Assembly (NCBI RefSeq): GCF_003151075.1
Contig: NZ_CP029482.1
Location: forward strand, 992,001 to 1,056,000
From: Pseudomonas sp. 31-12
GTDB lineage: Bacteria; Pseudomonadota; Gammaproteobacteria; Pseudomonadales; Pseudomonadaceae
Length of the DNA stretch: 64,000 nucleotides
Reading direction: 5' to 3'
The notes beneath the pieces were generated by a model. The model was given only the letters and a program-made list of their open reading frames with translations. It was not told where the DNA came from and searched no databases. The translations under genes and the position numbers were made by a program. Every line of letters begins with the position of its first letter. The first letter of the stretch is position 1. Shown here one piece after another: positions 9,984 to 18,224 of the stretch.

Positions 9984-11248
9984 GGCTATTCAAACCAGGT
10001 AGTCGCCCCACCTTGCGTTCGGTCATTGGCCGCGGGCACTTGATCGTTGCCCTGGTGGGCGTGGCCATGGCCAGCGTCTCGCTGACACTGCTGGGTGTGT
10101 TGGCCTTGCGGGTGTATGCCGACCACAACCTGCACCTGATTGCGCGTTCGATCAATTACACGGTGGAAGCCGCAGTGGTGTTCAATGACAAAGCGGCGGC
10201 CAAGGAAGCGCTGGCATTGATCGCCTCCACTGAAGAAGTCGCCGACGCTCAGGTGCTGGACCAAAAAGGCACGTTGCTCGCACGTTGGCAGCGACCGGAA
10301 ACCGGGCTGTTCTCCGAGCTCGAAATGCAGATTGCCAAGGCTTTCCTCGAAAAACCCATCGACATGCCGATCGTTCATCAAGGTCGGGAAATCGGCAGCA
10401 TCCAGCTCACCGGTCATGGCGGCAGCCTACTGCGCTTCCTTCTCAGCGGTTTGGTGGGAATCGTCCTGTGCACAGCCATCAGCGCCTGGGTCGCCCTCTA
10501 TCTGGCGCGTCGACAACTTCGCGGCATAACGGGTCCACTGCGCAGCCTCGCCACCGTTGCCCACGCCGCCCGTAGCGATCGAGCCTTCGACCGCCGTGTG
10601 CCACCCGCCGACATCGCCGAACTCGACAACCTGGGCAACGACTTCAATGCCTTGCTCGATGAACTCGAGTCCTGGCAGACCCACCTGCAAAGCGAAAATG
10701 AAACCCTGGCGCATCAGGCCAGTCACGACAGCCTCACCGGGTTGCCGAACCGGGCGTTTTTCGAAGGCCGTCTGATTCGCGCGCTGCGCAATGCCCACAA
10801 ACTCAATGAGCGCGTGGCCGTACTGTTTCTCGACAGCGACCGTTTCAAGGAGATCAACGATGGCTTCGGTCATGCCGCGGGCGATGCCGTGTTGGTCGCA
10901 GTCGCCAGCAGGGTTCGGGCGCAGTTGCGCGAAGAGGATCTGGTGGCGCGTCTGGGCGGTGACGAGTTTGCGGTGTTGCTGACGCCGCTGCACAAAACCG
11001 AAGACGCTGAGCGGATTGCCGACAAGATCCTCGCCAGCATGGAAGTGCCCATCCCGTTACCGGGTCATACTCAGGTCCTGACCTCACTCAGTATCGGCAT
11101 TGCCGTGTACCCGGATCATGGCGCCACACCGGGCGCGTTGCTCAATGCCGCCGACGCGGCCATGTACCAGGCCAAACGCCTTTCCCGAGGTGCACAACAC
11201 ACGTCCGGGTCGGAGCACCCGCTCGCCCACGTTCAAACCAGGAGCTAA
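9980..11248 (+). CDS. yfiN: Membrane diguanylate cyclase YfiN (TpbB)
   Basis: This inner-membrane enzyme makes c-di-GMP from two GTP, promoting exopolysaccharide production and small-colony morphology. The 422-residue protein has one transmembrane helix near residues 22-45, a periplasmic sensor region that is the target of YfiR, and a second helix near 152-175. A HAMP linker follows, then a C-terminal GGDEF domain. The catalytic GGDEF is at 326-330 and the allosteric RxxD inhibitory site is intact at 317-320 (R..D, five residues upstream), so product inhibition is expected. The start overlaps the yfiR stop. Confidence 0.92.
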   Translation: MRLFKPGSRPTLRSVIGRGHLIVALVGVAMASVSLTLLGVLALRVYADHNLHLIARSINYTVEAAVVFNDKAAAKEALALIASTEEVADAQVLDQKGTLLARWQRPETGLFSELEMQIAKAFLEKPIDMPIVHQGREIGSIQLTGHGGSLLRFLLSGLVGIVLCTAISAWVALYLARRQLRGITGPLRSLATVAHAARSDRAFDRRVPPADIAELDNLGNDFNALLDELESWQTHLQSENETLAHQASHDSLTGLPNRAFFEGRLIRALRNAHKLNERVAVLFLDSDRFKEINDGFGHAAGDAVLVAVASRVRAQLREEDLVARLGGDEFAVLLTPLHKTEDAERIADKILASMEVPIPLPGHTQVLTSLSIGIAVYPDHGATPGALLNAADAAMYQAKRLSRGAQHTSGSEHPLAHVQTRS

Positions 11249-11253
11249 TTGTT

Positions 11254-11757
11254 GTGTCCTCAATCACCCCGCGTTCCCTGCGATTTTTCACGATCACCTT
11301 GTTCATGGCCTTGCTGGCATTGACCGGGTGCCAGACCGCACCGCAAAAGGGCCTGACCCCGGCGCAAATCGCTGTGCTCAAACAGCAAGGCTTCGAGCTG
11401 ACCGATGAGGGCTGGGCGTTTGGTTTGTCCGGCAAAGTACTGTTTGGCAGTGACGATGACAGCCTGAATGCCGCCAGTACCGAGATCGTCCAAAAGATCG
11501 GCAAGGCATTGCTCGGTGTCGGCATCGAGCGAGTGCGGGTCGACGGTCACACCGATGCTTCGGGCAAAGAATCCTACAACGAACAACTCTCCCTGCGTCG
11601 CGCGAAAAGCGTCGGCAAGGTGCTGACCACGGTCGGCATGAAAGACGAAAACATCCAGCTGCGCGGTCTCGGCAGCAGTCAGCCGGTGACGTCGAACGAC
11701 ACTGCTGCTGGCCGCACCGAAAACCGCCGGGTGTCGATCGTGGTAAGCGCTGATTAG
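11254..11757 (+). CDS. yfiB: OmpA-like lipoprotein YfiB
   Basis: YfiB is the outer-membrane lipoprotein that sequesters YfiR and so releases YfiN. The 167-residue product has a lipoprotein signal with lipobox 'LALTGC' (about residues 22-27) and a C-terminal OmpA peptidoglycan-binding domain ('VRVDGHTDASG...YNEQLSLRRAKSV', 'GSSQPV', 'ENRRVSIVV'). The start is a GTG at 11254, five bases after the yfiN stop, with AGGAG about 9 bases upstream. Its TAG stop overlaps, tail to tail, the stop of the convergent LysR gene. Confidence 0.92.
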   Translation: MSSITPRSLRFFTITLFMALLALTGCQTAPQKGLTPAQIAVLKQQGFELTDEGWAFGLSGKVLFGSDDDSLNAASTEIVQKIGKALLGVGIERVRVDGHTDASGKESYNEQLSLRRAKSVGKVLTTVGMKDENIQLRGLGSSQPVTSNDTAAGRTENRRVSIVVSAD

Positions 11758-12701
11758 TCGGCGAACAGCATTTCCCGGCTTTCACCCATCAACAGACCCT
11801 GATTCTGCTCAGTGACGGCGCGGATGTAATCCCACAACAGGGTAATCCGCTTGAGCTTCCTCAGGTCCTCGCGGCAGTACATCCAGAATTGCCGGGTGAT
11901 GTTGATCTCTTCCGGCAACACCGGCAGCAAACGCGGGTCCTGAGCCGCGAGGAAGCACGGCAAAATCGCCAGCGAGCGTCCTTGCTGCGCCGCCACGAAT
12001 TGCGCGATCACACTGGTGCTGCGCAAGTTGGCGCTGGCGCCAGGCAACACGTTCGCCAGGTACAACAGCTCCGAGCTGAACGCCAGATCATCCACATAAC
12101 TGATGAATGAATGCTTGCCCAAATCTGCCGGGCGGCGGATCGGTGGGTGTTTGTCGAGATAATCCTGCGTTGCGTAGAGCTGGAGTTTGTAGTCGCAGAG
12201 TTTGCAGCAGACGTACGGGCCGTGCTCCGGGCGCTCCAGGGCAATGACGATGTCGGCCTCGCGCTTGGACAGGCTTATGAAGTGCGGTAGCGGCAGGATG
12301 TCCACGGAGATCGCCGGGTAGGCGTCGACGAAATGGCTCAGCTGTGGGGTGATGAAAAAGCTGCCGAAACCTTCGGTGCAACCCATGCGCACATGCCCCG
12401 ACAGCGCCACGCCGGAACCTGAAACCTGCTCGCAGGCCATGTGCAGTGTGCTTTCTATCGACTCGGCGTAACCGAGCAAACGCTGGCCTTCGGCGGTCAG
12501 GACAAAACCGCTGGTCCGGGATTTCTCGAACAGCAATGTACCCAGTGCCGCTTCCAGCGAGCTGATGCGCCGCGACACGGTGGTGTAGTCCACCGCCAGG
12601 CGCTTGGCCGCGGTGCTGGCCTTGCGGGTGCGGGCGACTTCGAGGAAAAACTTGAGGTCATCCCAGTTCAACGAGCCTAAGGACGTGATGTTTTTTTGCA
12701 T
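11754..12701 (-). CDS. LysR-family regulator next to mmsAB
   Basis: This 315-residue LysR-type transcription factor has its winged HTH at residues 14-75 ('LKFFLEVARTRKASTAAKRL', 'VSRRISSLEAALG') followed by a substrate-binding domain of usual length. It is divergent from mmsA with a 162-base shared control region, so it probably regulates the valine-degradation operon. In P. aeruginosa the mmsAB regulator MmsR is of the AraC type, so this arrangement is different. The start chosen gives the canonical N-terminus; an upstream in-frame start exists, but its extension has no LysR character. The effector is unknown. Confidence 0.85.
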   Translation of the reverse strand: MQKNITSLGSLNWDDLKFFLEVARTRKASTAAKRLAVDYTTVSRRISSLEAALGTLLFEKSRTSGFVLTAEGQRLLGYAESIESTLHMACEQVSGSGVALSGHVRMGCTEGFGSFFITPQLSHFVDAYPAISVDILPLPHFISLSKREADIVIALERPEHGPYVCCKLCDYKLQLYATQDYLDKHPPIRRPADLGKHSFISYVDDLAFSSELLYLANVLPGASANLRSTSVIAQFVAAQQGRSLAILPCFLAAQDPRLLPVLPEEINITRQFWMYCREDLRKLKRITLLWDYIRAVTEQNQGLLMGESREMLFAD

Positions 12702-12716
12702 GATGGACCGGCTTTT

Positions 12717-12745
12717 ATGTGCGTTCTTATTAGAAGTTTGCACAT
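12717..12745. promoter_or_regulatory. Candidate LysR operator in the LysR-mmsA divergent region
   Basis: ATGTGC and GCACAT form perfect 6-base inverted arms separated by 17 AT-rich bases, 16-44 bases upstream of the LysR start. LysR autoregulatory sites are commonly dyads in this position. The arms are short, so chance is not excluded. The rest of the 162-base intergenic region (12702-12863) must also hold the mmsA promoter, which I could not assign. Confidence 0.35.
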
Positions 12746-12863
12746 CTATACTCCAAAAACAGTCCGACAACCAATTCGCGACACACGTCTCATCTCAAGG
12801 CTGCTTCTCGCCTTGGCTCCCAAGATAGTTCTCTAGATAACAACAACGTCCCGGAGACCCAAC

Positions 12864-14390
12864 ATGAACGCATCGCTTACGCCAAACGAAACCACTGTCC
12901 AAAAGGTCAAGCTGTTGATCGATGGCGAGTGGGTCGAGTCCCAGACCACCGAGTGGCACGACATCGTCAACCCGGCGACCCAACAAGTGCTGGCCAAGGT
13001 TCCGTTCGCCACCGCGCAGGAAGTGGACGCCGCGATCAGCGCCGCCCATCGCGCCTTCCAGACCTGGAAGCTGACGCCGATCGGCGCGCGGATGCGCATC
13101 ATGCTCAAGCTCCAGGCGTTGATTCGCGAACACTCCAAGCGCATCGCCGTGGTGCTCAGCAACGAGCAAGGCAAAACCATCGCCGACGCTGAAGGCGATA
13201 TCTTCCGCGGCCTGGAAGTGGTTGAACACGCTTGCTCCATCGGCAGCTTGCAAATGGGCGAGTTTGCCGAGAACGTCGCGGGCGGCGTTGATACCTACAC
13301 CCTGCGTCAGCCCATCGGCGTTTGCGCCGGCATCACCCCGTTCAACTTCCCGGCGATGATTCCGCTGTGGATGTTCCCGATGGCGATCGCCTGCGGCAAC
13401 ACCTTTGTGCTCAAGCCGTCCGAACAGGACCCGATGTCGACCATGCTGCTGGTGGAACTGGCGATCGAGGCCGGCGTTCCGGCGGGCGTGCTCAACGTGG
13501 TCCATGGCGGCAAGGATGTGGTGGATGCGCTCTGCACACACAAGGACATCAAGGCTGTGTCCTTCGTCGGTTCGACCGCGGTCGGTACTCACGTCTACGA
13601 CCTGGCCGGTAAACACGGCAAGCGCGTGCAATCGATGATGGGCGCGAAAAACCACGCTGTGGTGCTGCCGGATGCCAATCGCGTACAAGCGCTCAATGCC
13701 CTGGTCGGTGCCGGTTTCGGTGCCGCGGGGCAACGTTGCATGGCCACTTCGGTGGTGGTGTTGGTGGGCGCGGCCAAACAATGGTTACCTGACCTGAAAG
13801 CGCTGGCGCAAAAGCTCACCGTGAATGCCGGCAGCGAGCCGGGCACTGACGTTGGCCCGGTGATCTCGAAAAAAGCCAAACAGCGGATTCTCGATCTGAT
13901 CGAAAGCGGCATCAAGGAAGGCGCCAAGCTGGAGCTGGATGGTCGCGACGTCACCGTTCCAGGCTTTGAGAAAGGCAACTTTGTCGGCCCGACCCTGTTC
14001 TCCGGCGTAACCCCAGAGATGCAGATCTACACCCAGGAAATCTTCGGCCCGGTGCTGGTGGTCCTGGAAGTCGACACCCTCGACGAGGCCATCGCGCTGG
14101 TCAACGCCAATCCGTTCGGCAACGGCACGGGCCTGTTCACTCAGAGCGGTGCGGCGGCGCGTAAATTCCAGACCGAAATCGACGTCGGCCAGGTCGGCAT
14201 CAACATCCCGATTCCGGTGCCGGTCCCGTTCTTCAGCTTCACCGGTTCCCGTGGTTCGAAGCTCGGCGACCTCGGTCCGTATGGCAAGCAAGTGGTGCAG
14301 TTCTACACTCAGACCAAGACGGTCACCAGTCGCTGGTTCGATGACGACAGCGTCAACGATGGTGTGAACACCACCATCAACTTGCGTTAA
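12864..14390 (+). CDS. mmsA: Methylmalonate-semialdehyde dehydrogenase (CoA-acylating)
   Basis: MmsA converts methylmalonate semialdehyde (or malonate semialdehyde) with CoA and NAD+ to propionyl-CoA (acetyl-CoA) plus CO2, late in valine catabolism. The 508-residue protein is an aldehyde dehydrogenase with '[14 protein letters not shown]' near residue 150, the NAD-loop '[10 protein letters not shown]' and the catalytic cysteine C292 in 'GAAGQRCMA'. The family-typical C-terminus '[18 protein letters not shown]' is present. It is followed 10 bases later by mmsB with AAGGAG in the gap, forming an operon. The start is the first ATG with GGAG upstream. Confidence 0.96.
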   Translation: MNASLTPNETTVQKVKLLIDGEWVESQTTEWHDIVNPATQQVLAKVPFATAQEVDAAISAAHRAFQTWKLTPIGARMRIMLKLQALIREHSKRIAVVLSNEQGKTIADAEGDIFRGLEVVEHACSIGSLQMGEFAENVAGGVDTYTLRQPIGVCAGITPFNFPAMIPLWMFPMAIACGNTFVLKPSEQDPMSTMLLVELAIEAGVPAGVLNVVHGGKDVVDALCTHKDIKAVSFVGSTAVGTHVYDLAGKHGKRVQSMMGAKNHAVVLPDANRVQALNALVGAGFGAAGQRCMATSVVVLVGAAKQWLPDLKALAQKLTVNAGSEPGTDVGPVISKKAKQRILDLIESGIKEGAKLELDGRDVTVPGFEKGNFVGPTLFSGVTPEMQIYTQEIFGPVLVVLEVDTLDEAIALVNANPFGNGTGLFTQSGAAARKFQTEIDVGQVGINIPIPVPVPFFSFTGSRGSKLGDLGPYGKQVVQFYTQTKTVTSRWFDDDSVNDGVNTTINLR

Positions 14391-14400
14391 GGAGCCAGAC

Positions 14401-15288
14401 ATGAAAATCGCTTTTATCGGTCTCGGCAACATGGGCGCGCCGATGGCGCGCAACCTGATCAAGGCCGGCCATGCGCTGAGCCTGGTCGATCTGAACAAAA
14501 CCGTTCTGGCCGAACTGGAGCAGTTGGGCGGCAGCGTCAGTGCTTCGGCCCGTGAAGCGGCGCAAGGTGCGGAACTGGTGATCACCATGCTGCCCGCCGC
14601 TGTGCATGTGCGCAGCGTATGGCTGGGTGAAGATGGCGTGCTCGCCGGTATCGGCAAAGGCGTGCCGGCCGTGGATTGCAGCACCATCGATCCGCAGACT
14701 GCGCGTGATGTGGCGGCTGCTGCGGCCAAGCAAGGCGTGGCCATGGCCGATGCACCGGTCTCTGGCGGGACTGGCGGTGCGGCGGCCGGGACGCTGACCT
14801 TCATGGTCGGCGCCACGCCTGAACTGTTCGCCACTCTGCAACCGGTGCTGGCGCAAATGGGCCGCAACATCGTCCATTGCGGTGAAGTCGGCACCGGGCA
14901 AATCGCCAAGATCTGCAACAACCTGCTGCTGGCGATTTCCATGGTCGGCGTGAGCGAAGCCATGGCGTTGGGTGATGCACTGGGGATCGACACCACCGTG
15001 CTGGCCGGGATCATCAACAGTTCTACCGGGCGTTGCTGGAGTTCGGAGATGTACAACCCGTGGCCGGGCATCGTCGAAACGGCGCCGGCCTCGCGTGGTT
15101 ATACCGGTGGTTTCGGTGCCGAACTGATGCTCAAGGATCTGGGGCTGGCCACGGAGGCGGCACGTCAGGCGCACCAACCGGTGGTGCTCGGCGCGGTGGC
15201 CCAGCAGTTGTATCAGGCGATGAGCCAGCGTGGAGAGGGTGGTAAAGACTTCTCGGCGATCATCAACAGCTATCGCAAACCGCAGTAA
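14401..15288 (+). CDS. mmsB: 3-hydroxyisobutyrate dehydrogenase
   Basis: MmsB oxidises 3-hydroxyisobutyrate to methylmalonate semialdehyde with NAD+, feeding MmsA. The 295-residue protein has an N-terminal Rossmann motif 'FIGLGNMGAPMARNL', the substrate-binding 'DAPVSGGTGGAAAGTLTFMVG' region and the catalytic lysine in 'GQIAKICNN', near residue 171. Length and motifs match the beta-hydroxyacid dehydrogenase family. It is cotranscribed with mmsA and is followed by a REP pair and an intrinsic terminator. Confidence 0.95.
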   Translation: MKIAFIGLGNMGAPMARNLIKAGHALSLVDLNKTVLAELEQLGGSVSASAREAAQGAELVITMLPAAVHVRSVWLGEDGVLAGIGKGVPAVDCSTIDPQTARDVAAAAAKQGVAMADAPVSGGTGGAAAGTLTFMVGATPELFATLQPVLAQMGRNIVHCGEVGTGQIAKICNNLLLAISMVGVSEAMALGDALGIDTTVLAGIINSSTGRCWSSEMYNPWPGIVETAPASRGYTGGFGAELMLKDLGLATEAARQAHQPVVLGAVAQQLYQAMSQRGEGGKDFSAIINSYRKPQ

Positions 15289-15327
15289 GTAATTTTTCCA
15301 GGGATCGCGTTTAAAAGCTTTTGTTGC

Positions 15328-15444
15328 GAGGGAGCTTGCTCCCGCTGGTTCGCGAAGCGAAGCCAATGTGGCGATGCGGTTTCGAGATAAAACGCGTTTG
15401 CTGATTTGCGACTGCTACGCAGCCGAGCGGGAGCAAGCTCCCTC
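15328..15444. repeat. REP-type inverted pair, short 'GAGGGAGCTTGCTCCC' type
   Basis: GAGGGAGCTTGCTCCCGCTG at 15328 and its inverted partner (GAGCGGGAGCAAGCTCCCTC, ending 15444) flank about 80 bases containing 'TTCGCGAAGCGAA'. Each arm is itself a palindrome. The arrangement matches REP doublets (REPINs) of fluorescens-group pseudomonads. It lies between mmsB and its terminator. A pair with the same core lies at 35347-35502. Confidence 0.8.
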
Positions 15445-15464
15445 ACCACAAGTGATGTTTGTTT

Positions 15465-15500
15465 ACCGGGAGACCACGTCGGGTGGTCTTCCGGTTTTTT
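15465..15500 (+). terminator. Intrinsic terminator of mmsAB
   Basis: ACCGG/CCGGT outer and AGACCAC/GTGGTCT inner stems enclose a GTCGG loop, followed by a run of six T (15495-15500). It is strong on the plus strand only. The convergent cupin gene ends at 15504. Confidence 0.88.
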
Positions 15501-15503
15501 GCA

Positions 15504-15848
15504 TCAGGCAAACACGAAATACTTGCGCACGGTTTCAACCACTTCCCACGTGCCTTTCATGCCCGGCTCGATCACGAAAATATCACCGGCACGCAGATGG
15601 ATCGGCTCTTTGCCTTCCGGCGTGATGATGCAATACCCCTCGCGGAAATCGCAGTATTCCCACTTCACGTATTCCACATACCACTTGCCCGGCGTGCAGA
15701 TCCAGGTGCCCATGATCTTGCTGCCGTCTTCGCTGGTATAGGCGTTGAGGTTGACGGTGTGCGGGTCGCCTTCGAGTTTTTCCCATTTGCAGGCATCAAG
15801 CACCGGCAGAGGGTGAGTGTCGCGAAGAACGGTAATGGGTGCGGTCAT
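15504..15848 (-). CDS. Cupin-domain protein
   Basis: This 114-residue single-domain cupin resembles the (S)-ureidoglycine aminohydrolase-like cupin_3 group. 'WEYCDFREGYCIITPEGKE' and 'LRAGDIFVIEPGMKGTWEV' give the conserved cupin_3 pattern. The start at 15848 has GGAG six bases upstream; a longer frame to 15887 has no better site. Its role is unknown. It is divergent from the lipid-amine gene block, separated by 522 bases, so it might share its control region, but nothing ties it to the pathway. Confidence 0.7.
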   Translation of the reverse strand: MTAPITVLRDTHPLPVLDACKWEKLEGDPHTVNLNAYTSEDGSKIMGTWICTPGKWYVEYVKWEYCDFREGYCIITPEGKEPIHLRAGDIFVIEPGMKGTWEVVETVRKYFVFA

Positions 15849-16008
15849 GTGGACTCCGGGCAGTGGATTAAAGAACTGAAGCCGCACCCTATAGCGCCGC
15901 GCATTCGGTCAGTTGTCTGTGCTCGACACTCAGTTACCCAGAAGCGCTGTGGCGATTTGCCTGATCGGCTTCTAAATCCTCAAGACGCATTGTTTAACGG
16001 CTACGCTG

Positions 16009-16030
16009 ATAGTTATGAAGTTATAACTAT
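16009..16030. promoter_or_regulatory. Perfect 8-base dyad, candidate operator
   Basis: ATAGTTAT (16009-16016) and ATAACTAT (16023-16030) are exact inverted repeats around a 6-base centre. They lie in the AT-rich control region, about 340 bases upstream of the carrier-protein gene. Size and spacing suit a dimeric regulator. No regulator gene is adjacent other than distant candidates, so the protein is unknown. Confidence 0.4.
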
Positions 16031-16255
16031 TTTCTTATCCGGTTTTTATTATTTGTACGTCAGCGCTGTCAGCCAGAAGTTAATACTTCCGAGCCGCTCT
16101 CTATCTTGCCGGCAATACAGTGTGCTCCCCCCCACCATACGCAGCCTTTGTTAAGTAAATAAGTCGACTGACAGGGGGCTTCGCATCAATCGGGTGCGGT
16201 GCGCAGGCCTGTTAGTACGTCTGTCTCAAGTTGTTAAAAAACTTTGAATAGTTCG

Positions 16256-16285
16256 TTGACTCTCCCCTTAAGGGCAGAGTTTAGA
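16256..16285 (+). promoter_or_regulatory. Candidate sigma70 promoter for the biosynthetic block
   Basis: TTGACT (16256-16261) and TTTAGA (16280-16285) are separated by 18 bases. The spacer contains the perfect 10-base palindrome CCCTTAAGGG (16265-16274), which could be an operator. The distance to the ATG at 16371 gives a leader of roughly 80 bases. Confidence 0.5.
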
Positions 16286-16370
16286 TTTCCGCCGCGTGAG
16301 AAGTTGCTGTGGGAATAGTTACTTCTCACATACGGAATTCATGAAGCATTCACGATATAGGGAGATAGAG

Positions 16371-16940
16371 ATGAACAATCCATTGGAGTTGGAAAACGTC
16401 ATTGCCAGCACCCGCGAGATCCTCGCGCAACTGTTGGTGATGAGCGCCGATGATATCGATGAGAACAGCAGTATCGTCGAGGACCTCAGCGCCGATTCGC
16501 TGGACATCGTCGACCTGAGTTTTCAACTGGGCCGTCAGTATGGCTGCACCTTGCCCAAAACCAGCGTGCTCGATCACGCCGTCGCTGTCTGCGGCGACGC
16601 CAGCGAGTTCCTCGCCAGCGGTCGCATCACTGAAAACGGCAAGGCCTTGCTTGAACAGAGCCTCAGCGCCTACTCCCCGGATCAACTCCAGTCCGGTATG
16701 CAACCGGCGCAGGTATTTGCCGCCACCACTGTGCGCAACTGGGCGCAACAGTGCCGCAACCTCTTCAACTATCTGCCGCAGAACTGCCCCGATTGCGGCG
16801 CTCATCAAGCCGTGCTGAACGAACGTCAGCAAGTGGTCTGTGACGCGTGCAGTGCGAGGCTGGTGCCGGTCGACGGCGACGAGGTTTCACGCCGACTGGT
16901 GGAGCAATTTGTGGCCACTCACGTCAAAGAGACGGTGTAG
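16371..16940 (+). CDS. Acyl carrier protein with C-terminal zinc-ribbon-like tail
   Basis: Residues 1-85 form an acyl carrier protein domain with the phosphopantetheine serine at S43 in 'DLSADSLDIVD'. It should carry the growing acyl chain as a thioester. Unusually the protein continues to 189 residues, about 100 more than a normal ACP. The tail contains a CxxC-X14-CxxC cluster (C139, C142, C157, C160), as in a zinc ribbon, then a short helical end. The start at 16371 follows GGAG. The next gene, a ketosynthase, begins 8 bases after the stop, so this is the first gene of the operon. The role of the metal-binding tail is unknown; docking of partner enzymes is a guess. Confidence 0.82.
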   Translation: MNNPLELENVIASTREILAQLLVMSADDIDENSSIVEDLSADSLDIVDLSFQLGRQYGCTLPKTSVLDHAVAVCGDASEFLASGRITENGKALLEQSLSAYSPDQLQSGMQPAQVFAATTVRNWAQQCRNLFNYLPQNCPDCGAHQAVLNERQQVVCDACSARLVPVDGDEVSRRLVEQFVATHVKETV

Positions 16941-16948
16941 GAGTTCTC

Positions 16949-18223
16949 ATGCGGGCACGAGAAGTCTATGTGACCGGATTCGGTCTGGTGGCGCCCATGG
17001 CACTGGACGCCGCCACGTTATTCGAGCGGATCTGCCAGAAGCAGTCCTGTGTTCGCGAACATCCACGGTTCAAGGCGCTGGGCTTCAACAACAGCGCTGC
17101 CGGGTTTATCGATGACGGCCAGTGGCAGCAGATCGCCGCGGGTTTCGGCGGCAATGCTGCGCTGCATCCACGGCAAAGCGTGCTGGCCGAGTTCGTCGCT
17201 CGACAAGCCATTCAGCACGCCGGTCTGACCCCGACAGCCTTTGCTCACACCCGCAGTGGATTGTTCCTGGGGGCTAACAAGTACTGCGCGGACAGTCACG
17301 ATCTGCATCGGGCCAGTCGCTGCATGGATGAGGCCGGGCGTGTCGATCTGGATCAACTGCTGGATAACCCGGCGGCGTCGAGCGCGGTCTTCGGGCGCCG
17401 GGTCGATCAGCAGACCCAGCACCTGGCCGAGACGCTCGGTATCCGCGATCACATTTCGACCCACTCCGATGCCTGCGCCGCCGGCACCATGGCGATCGGC
17501 AGCGCCTACCGTGCGATCGAGCGCGGCGAAATCGACCTGGCCATTTGCGGTGCCGTCGAACTGATGGCCAACGAGTTGCCGTATTACATGTTCAACAGCC
17601 TCGGCGCGCTGTGTCAGGCCGACCTGCCGGCAAGCGAGCAGAGTCGACCGTTCATGCCGGATCGCTGCGGCTTCGTGATCAGCGAGGGCGCGGCCATGAT
17701 CATTCTCGAATCCGCCGAGCATGCGCAACGTCGCAAAGCAACGCCGTTGGGGCGTGTGCTGGGTTACGCGAATGTGTGCGAGGCGCAAAAAATGACCTCC
17801 AGCAGCCGGGATGGCCGCAAATACGAGGAATGCATGGAAGCCGCAATCGAAGACGCCGGGTTGCTCAGCAGCGCCGTGCAACACGTCAACACCCATGGCA
17901 CGTCTACCCAGGCCAACGACAGCTGCGAAGCCTTGGCTCTGCAGCGAGTGTTCGGCGAGTGCCAGGAACACGTGACGTTCACCGCCAACAAATCGGCCAT
18001 CGGTCATTCCCTGGCGGGCAGCGGCGCGATTGAAGCGGTGCTGTCATTGATCAGCCTGCGGGATGGCGTGCTGTTGCCGACCTTGAACTACGATCACGAC
18101 CGCGCCGAATACCCCTCGCTGAAGTTTCTCAGTGAGCCGATGCGCCAGTCGATCAATGTGGTGATGTCCAACTCGTTCGGGTTCGGCGGCGTCAACAGCT
18201 CGCTGGTTCTGGGGAGGGCATGA
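16949..18223 (+). CDS. Beta-ketoacyl synthase, active, first KS
   Basis: This 424-residue FabF/type II ketosynthase is predicted to condense acyl and malonyl units on the operon's carrier protein. The triad is complete: nucleophile C176 in 'SDACAAGTM', H316 in 'NTHGTSTQAND' and H353 in 'NKSAIGHSLAGSG'. The glycine-rich end 'NSFGFGGVNSSL' is also present. It lacks the usual strong FabF N-terminal similarity and has an unusual segment around residues 100-160, so it is a specialised KS rather than housekeeping FabF. One base separates its stop from the next start, implying coupled translation. Confidence 0.88.
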   Translation: MRAREVYVTGFGLVAPMALDAATLFERICQKQSCVREHPRFKALGFNNSAAGFIDDGQWQQIAAGFGGNAALHPRQSVLAEFVARQAIQHAGLTPTAFAHTRSGLFLGANKYCADSHDLHRASRCMDEAGRVDLDQLLDNPAASSAVFGRRVDQQTQHLAETLGIRDHISTHSDACAAGTMAIGSAYRAIERGEIDLAICGAVELMANELPYYMFNSLGALCQADLPASEQSRPFMPDRCGFVISEGAAMIILESAEHAQRRKATPLGRVLGYANVCEAQKMTSSSRDGRKYEECMEAAIEDAGLLSSAVQHVNTHGTSTQANDSCEALALQRVFGECQEHVTFTANKSAIGHSLAGSGAIEAVLSLISLRDGVLLPTLNYDHDRAEYPSLKFLSEPMRQSINVVMSNSFGFGGVNSSLVLGRA

Positions 18224-18224
18224 C

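Larger units (their letters stand above)
15849..16370. other. Control region between cupin gene and biosynthetic block
   Basis: I see no convincing coding frame in these 522 bases. The middle (about 15970-16300) is visibly richer in A and T than the flanking genes. It contains a perfect dyad (16009-16030), a smaller dyad around 16229-16245 (AAGTT...AACTT), a sigma70-like promoter (16256-16285) with a palindrome in its spacer, and a ribosome site before 16371. This is a long leader and control region for Pseudomonas, suggesting that transcription of the block is actively regulated. Confidence 0.6.

Noticed and set aside
15323..15450. CRISPR-like repeats
   Set aside because: Inverted, two-copy, self-palindromic arms without spacers of constant size indicate a REP doublet, not CRISPR.
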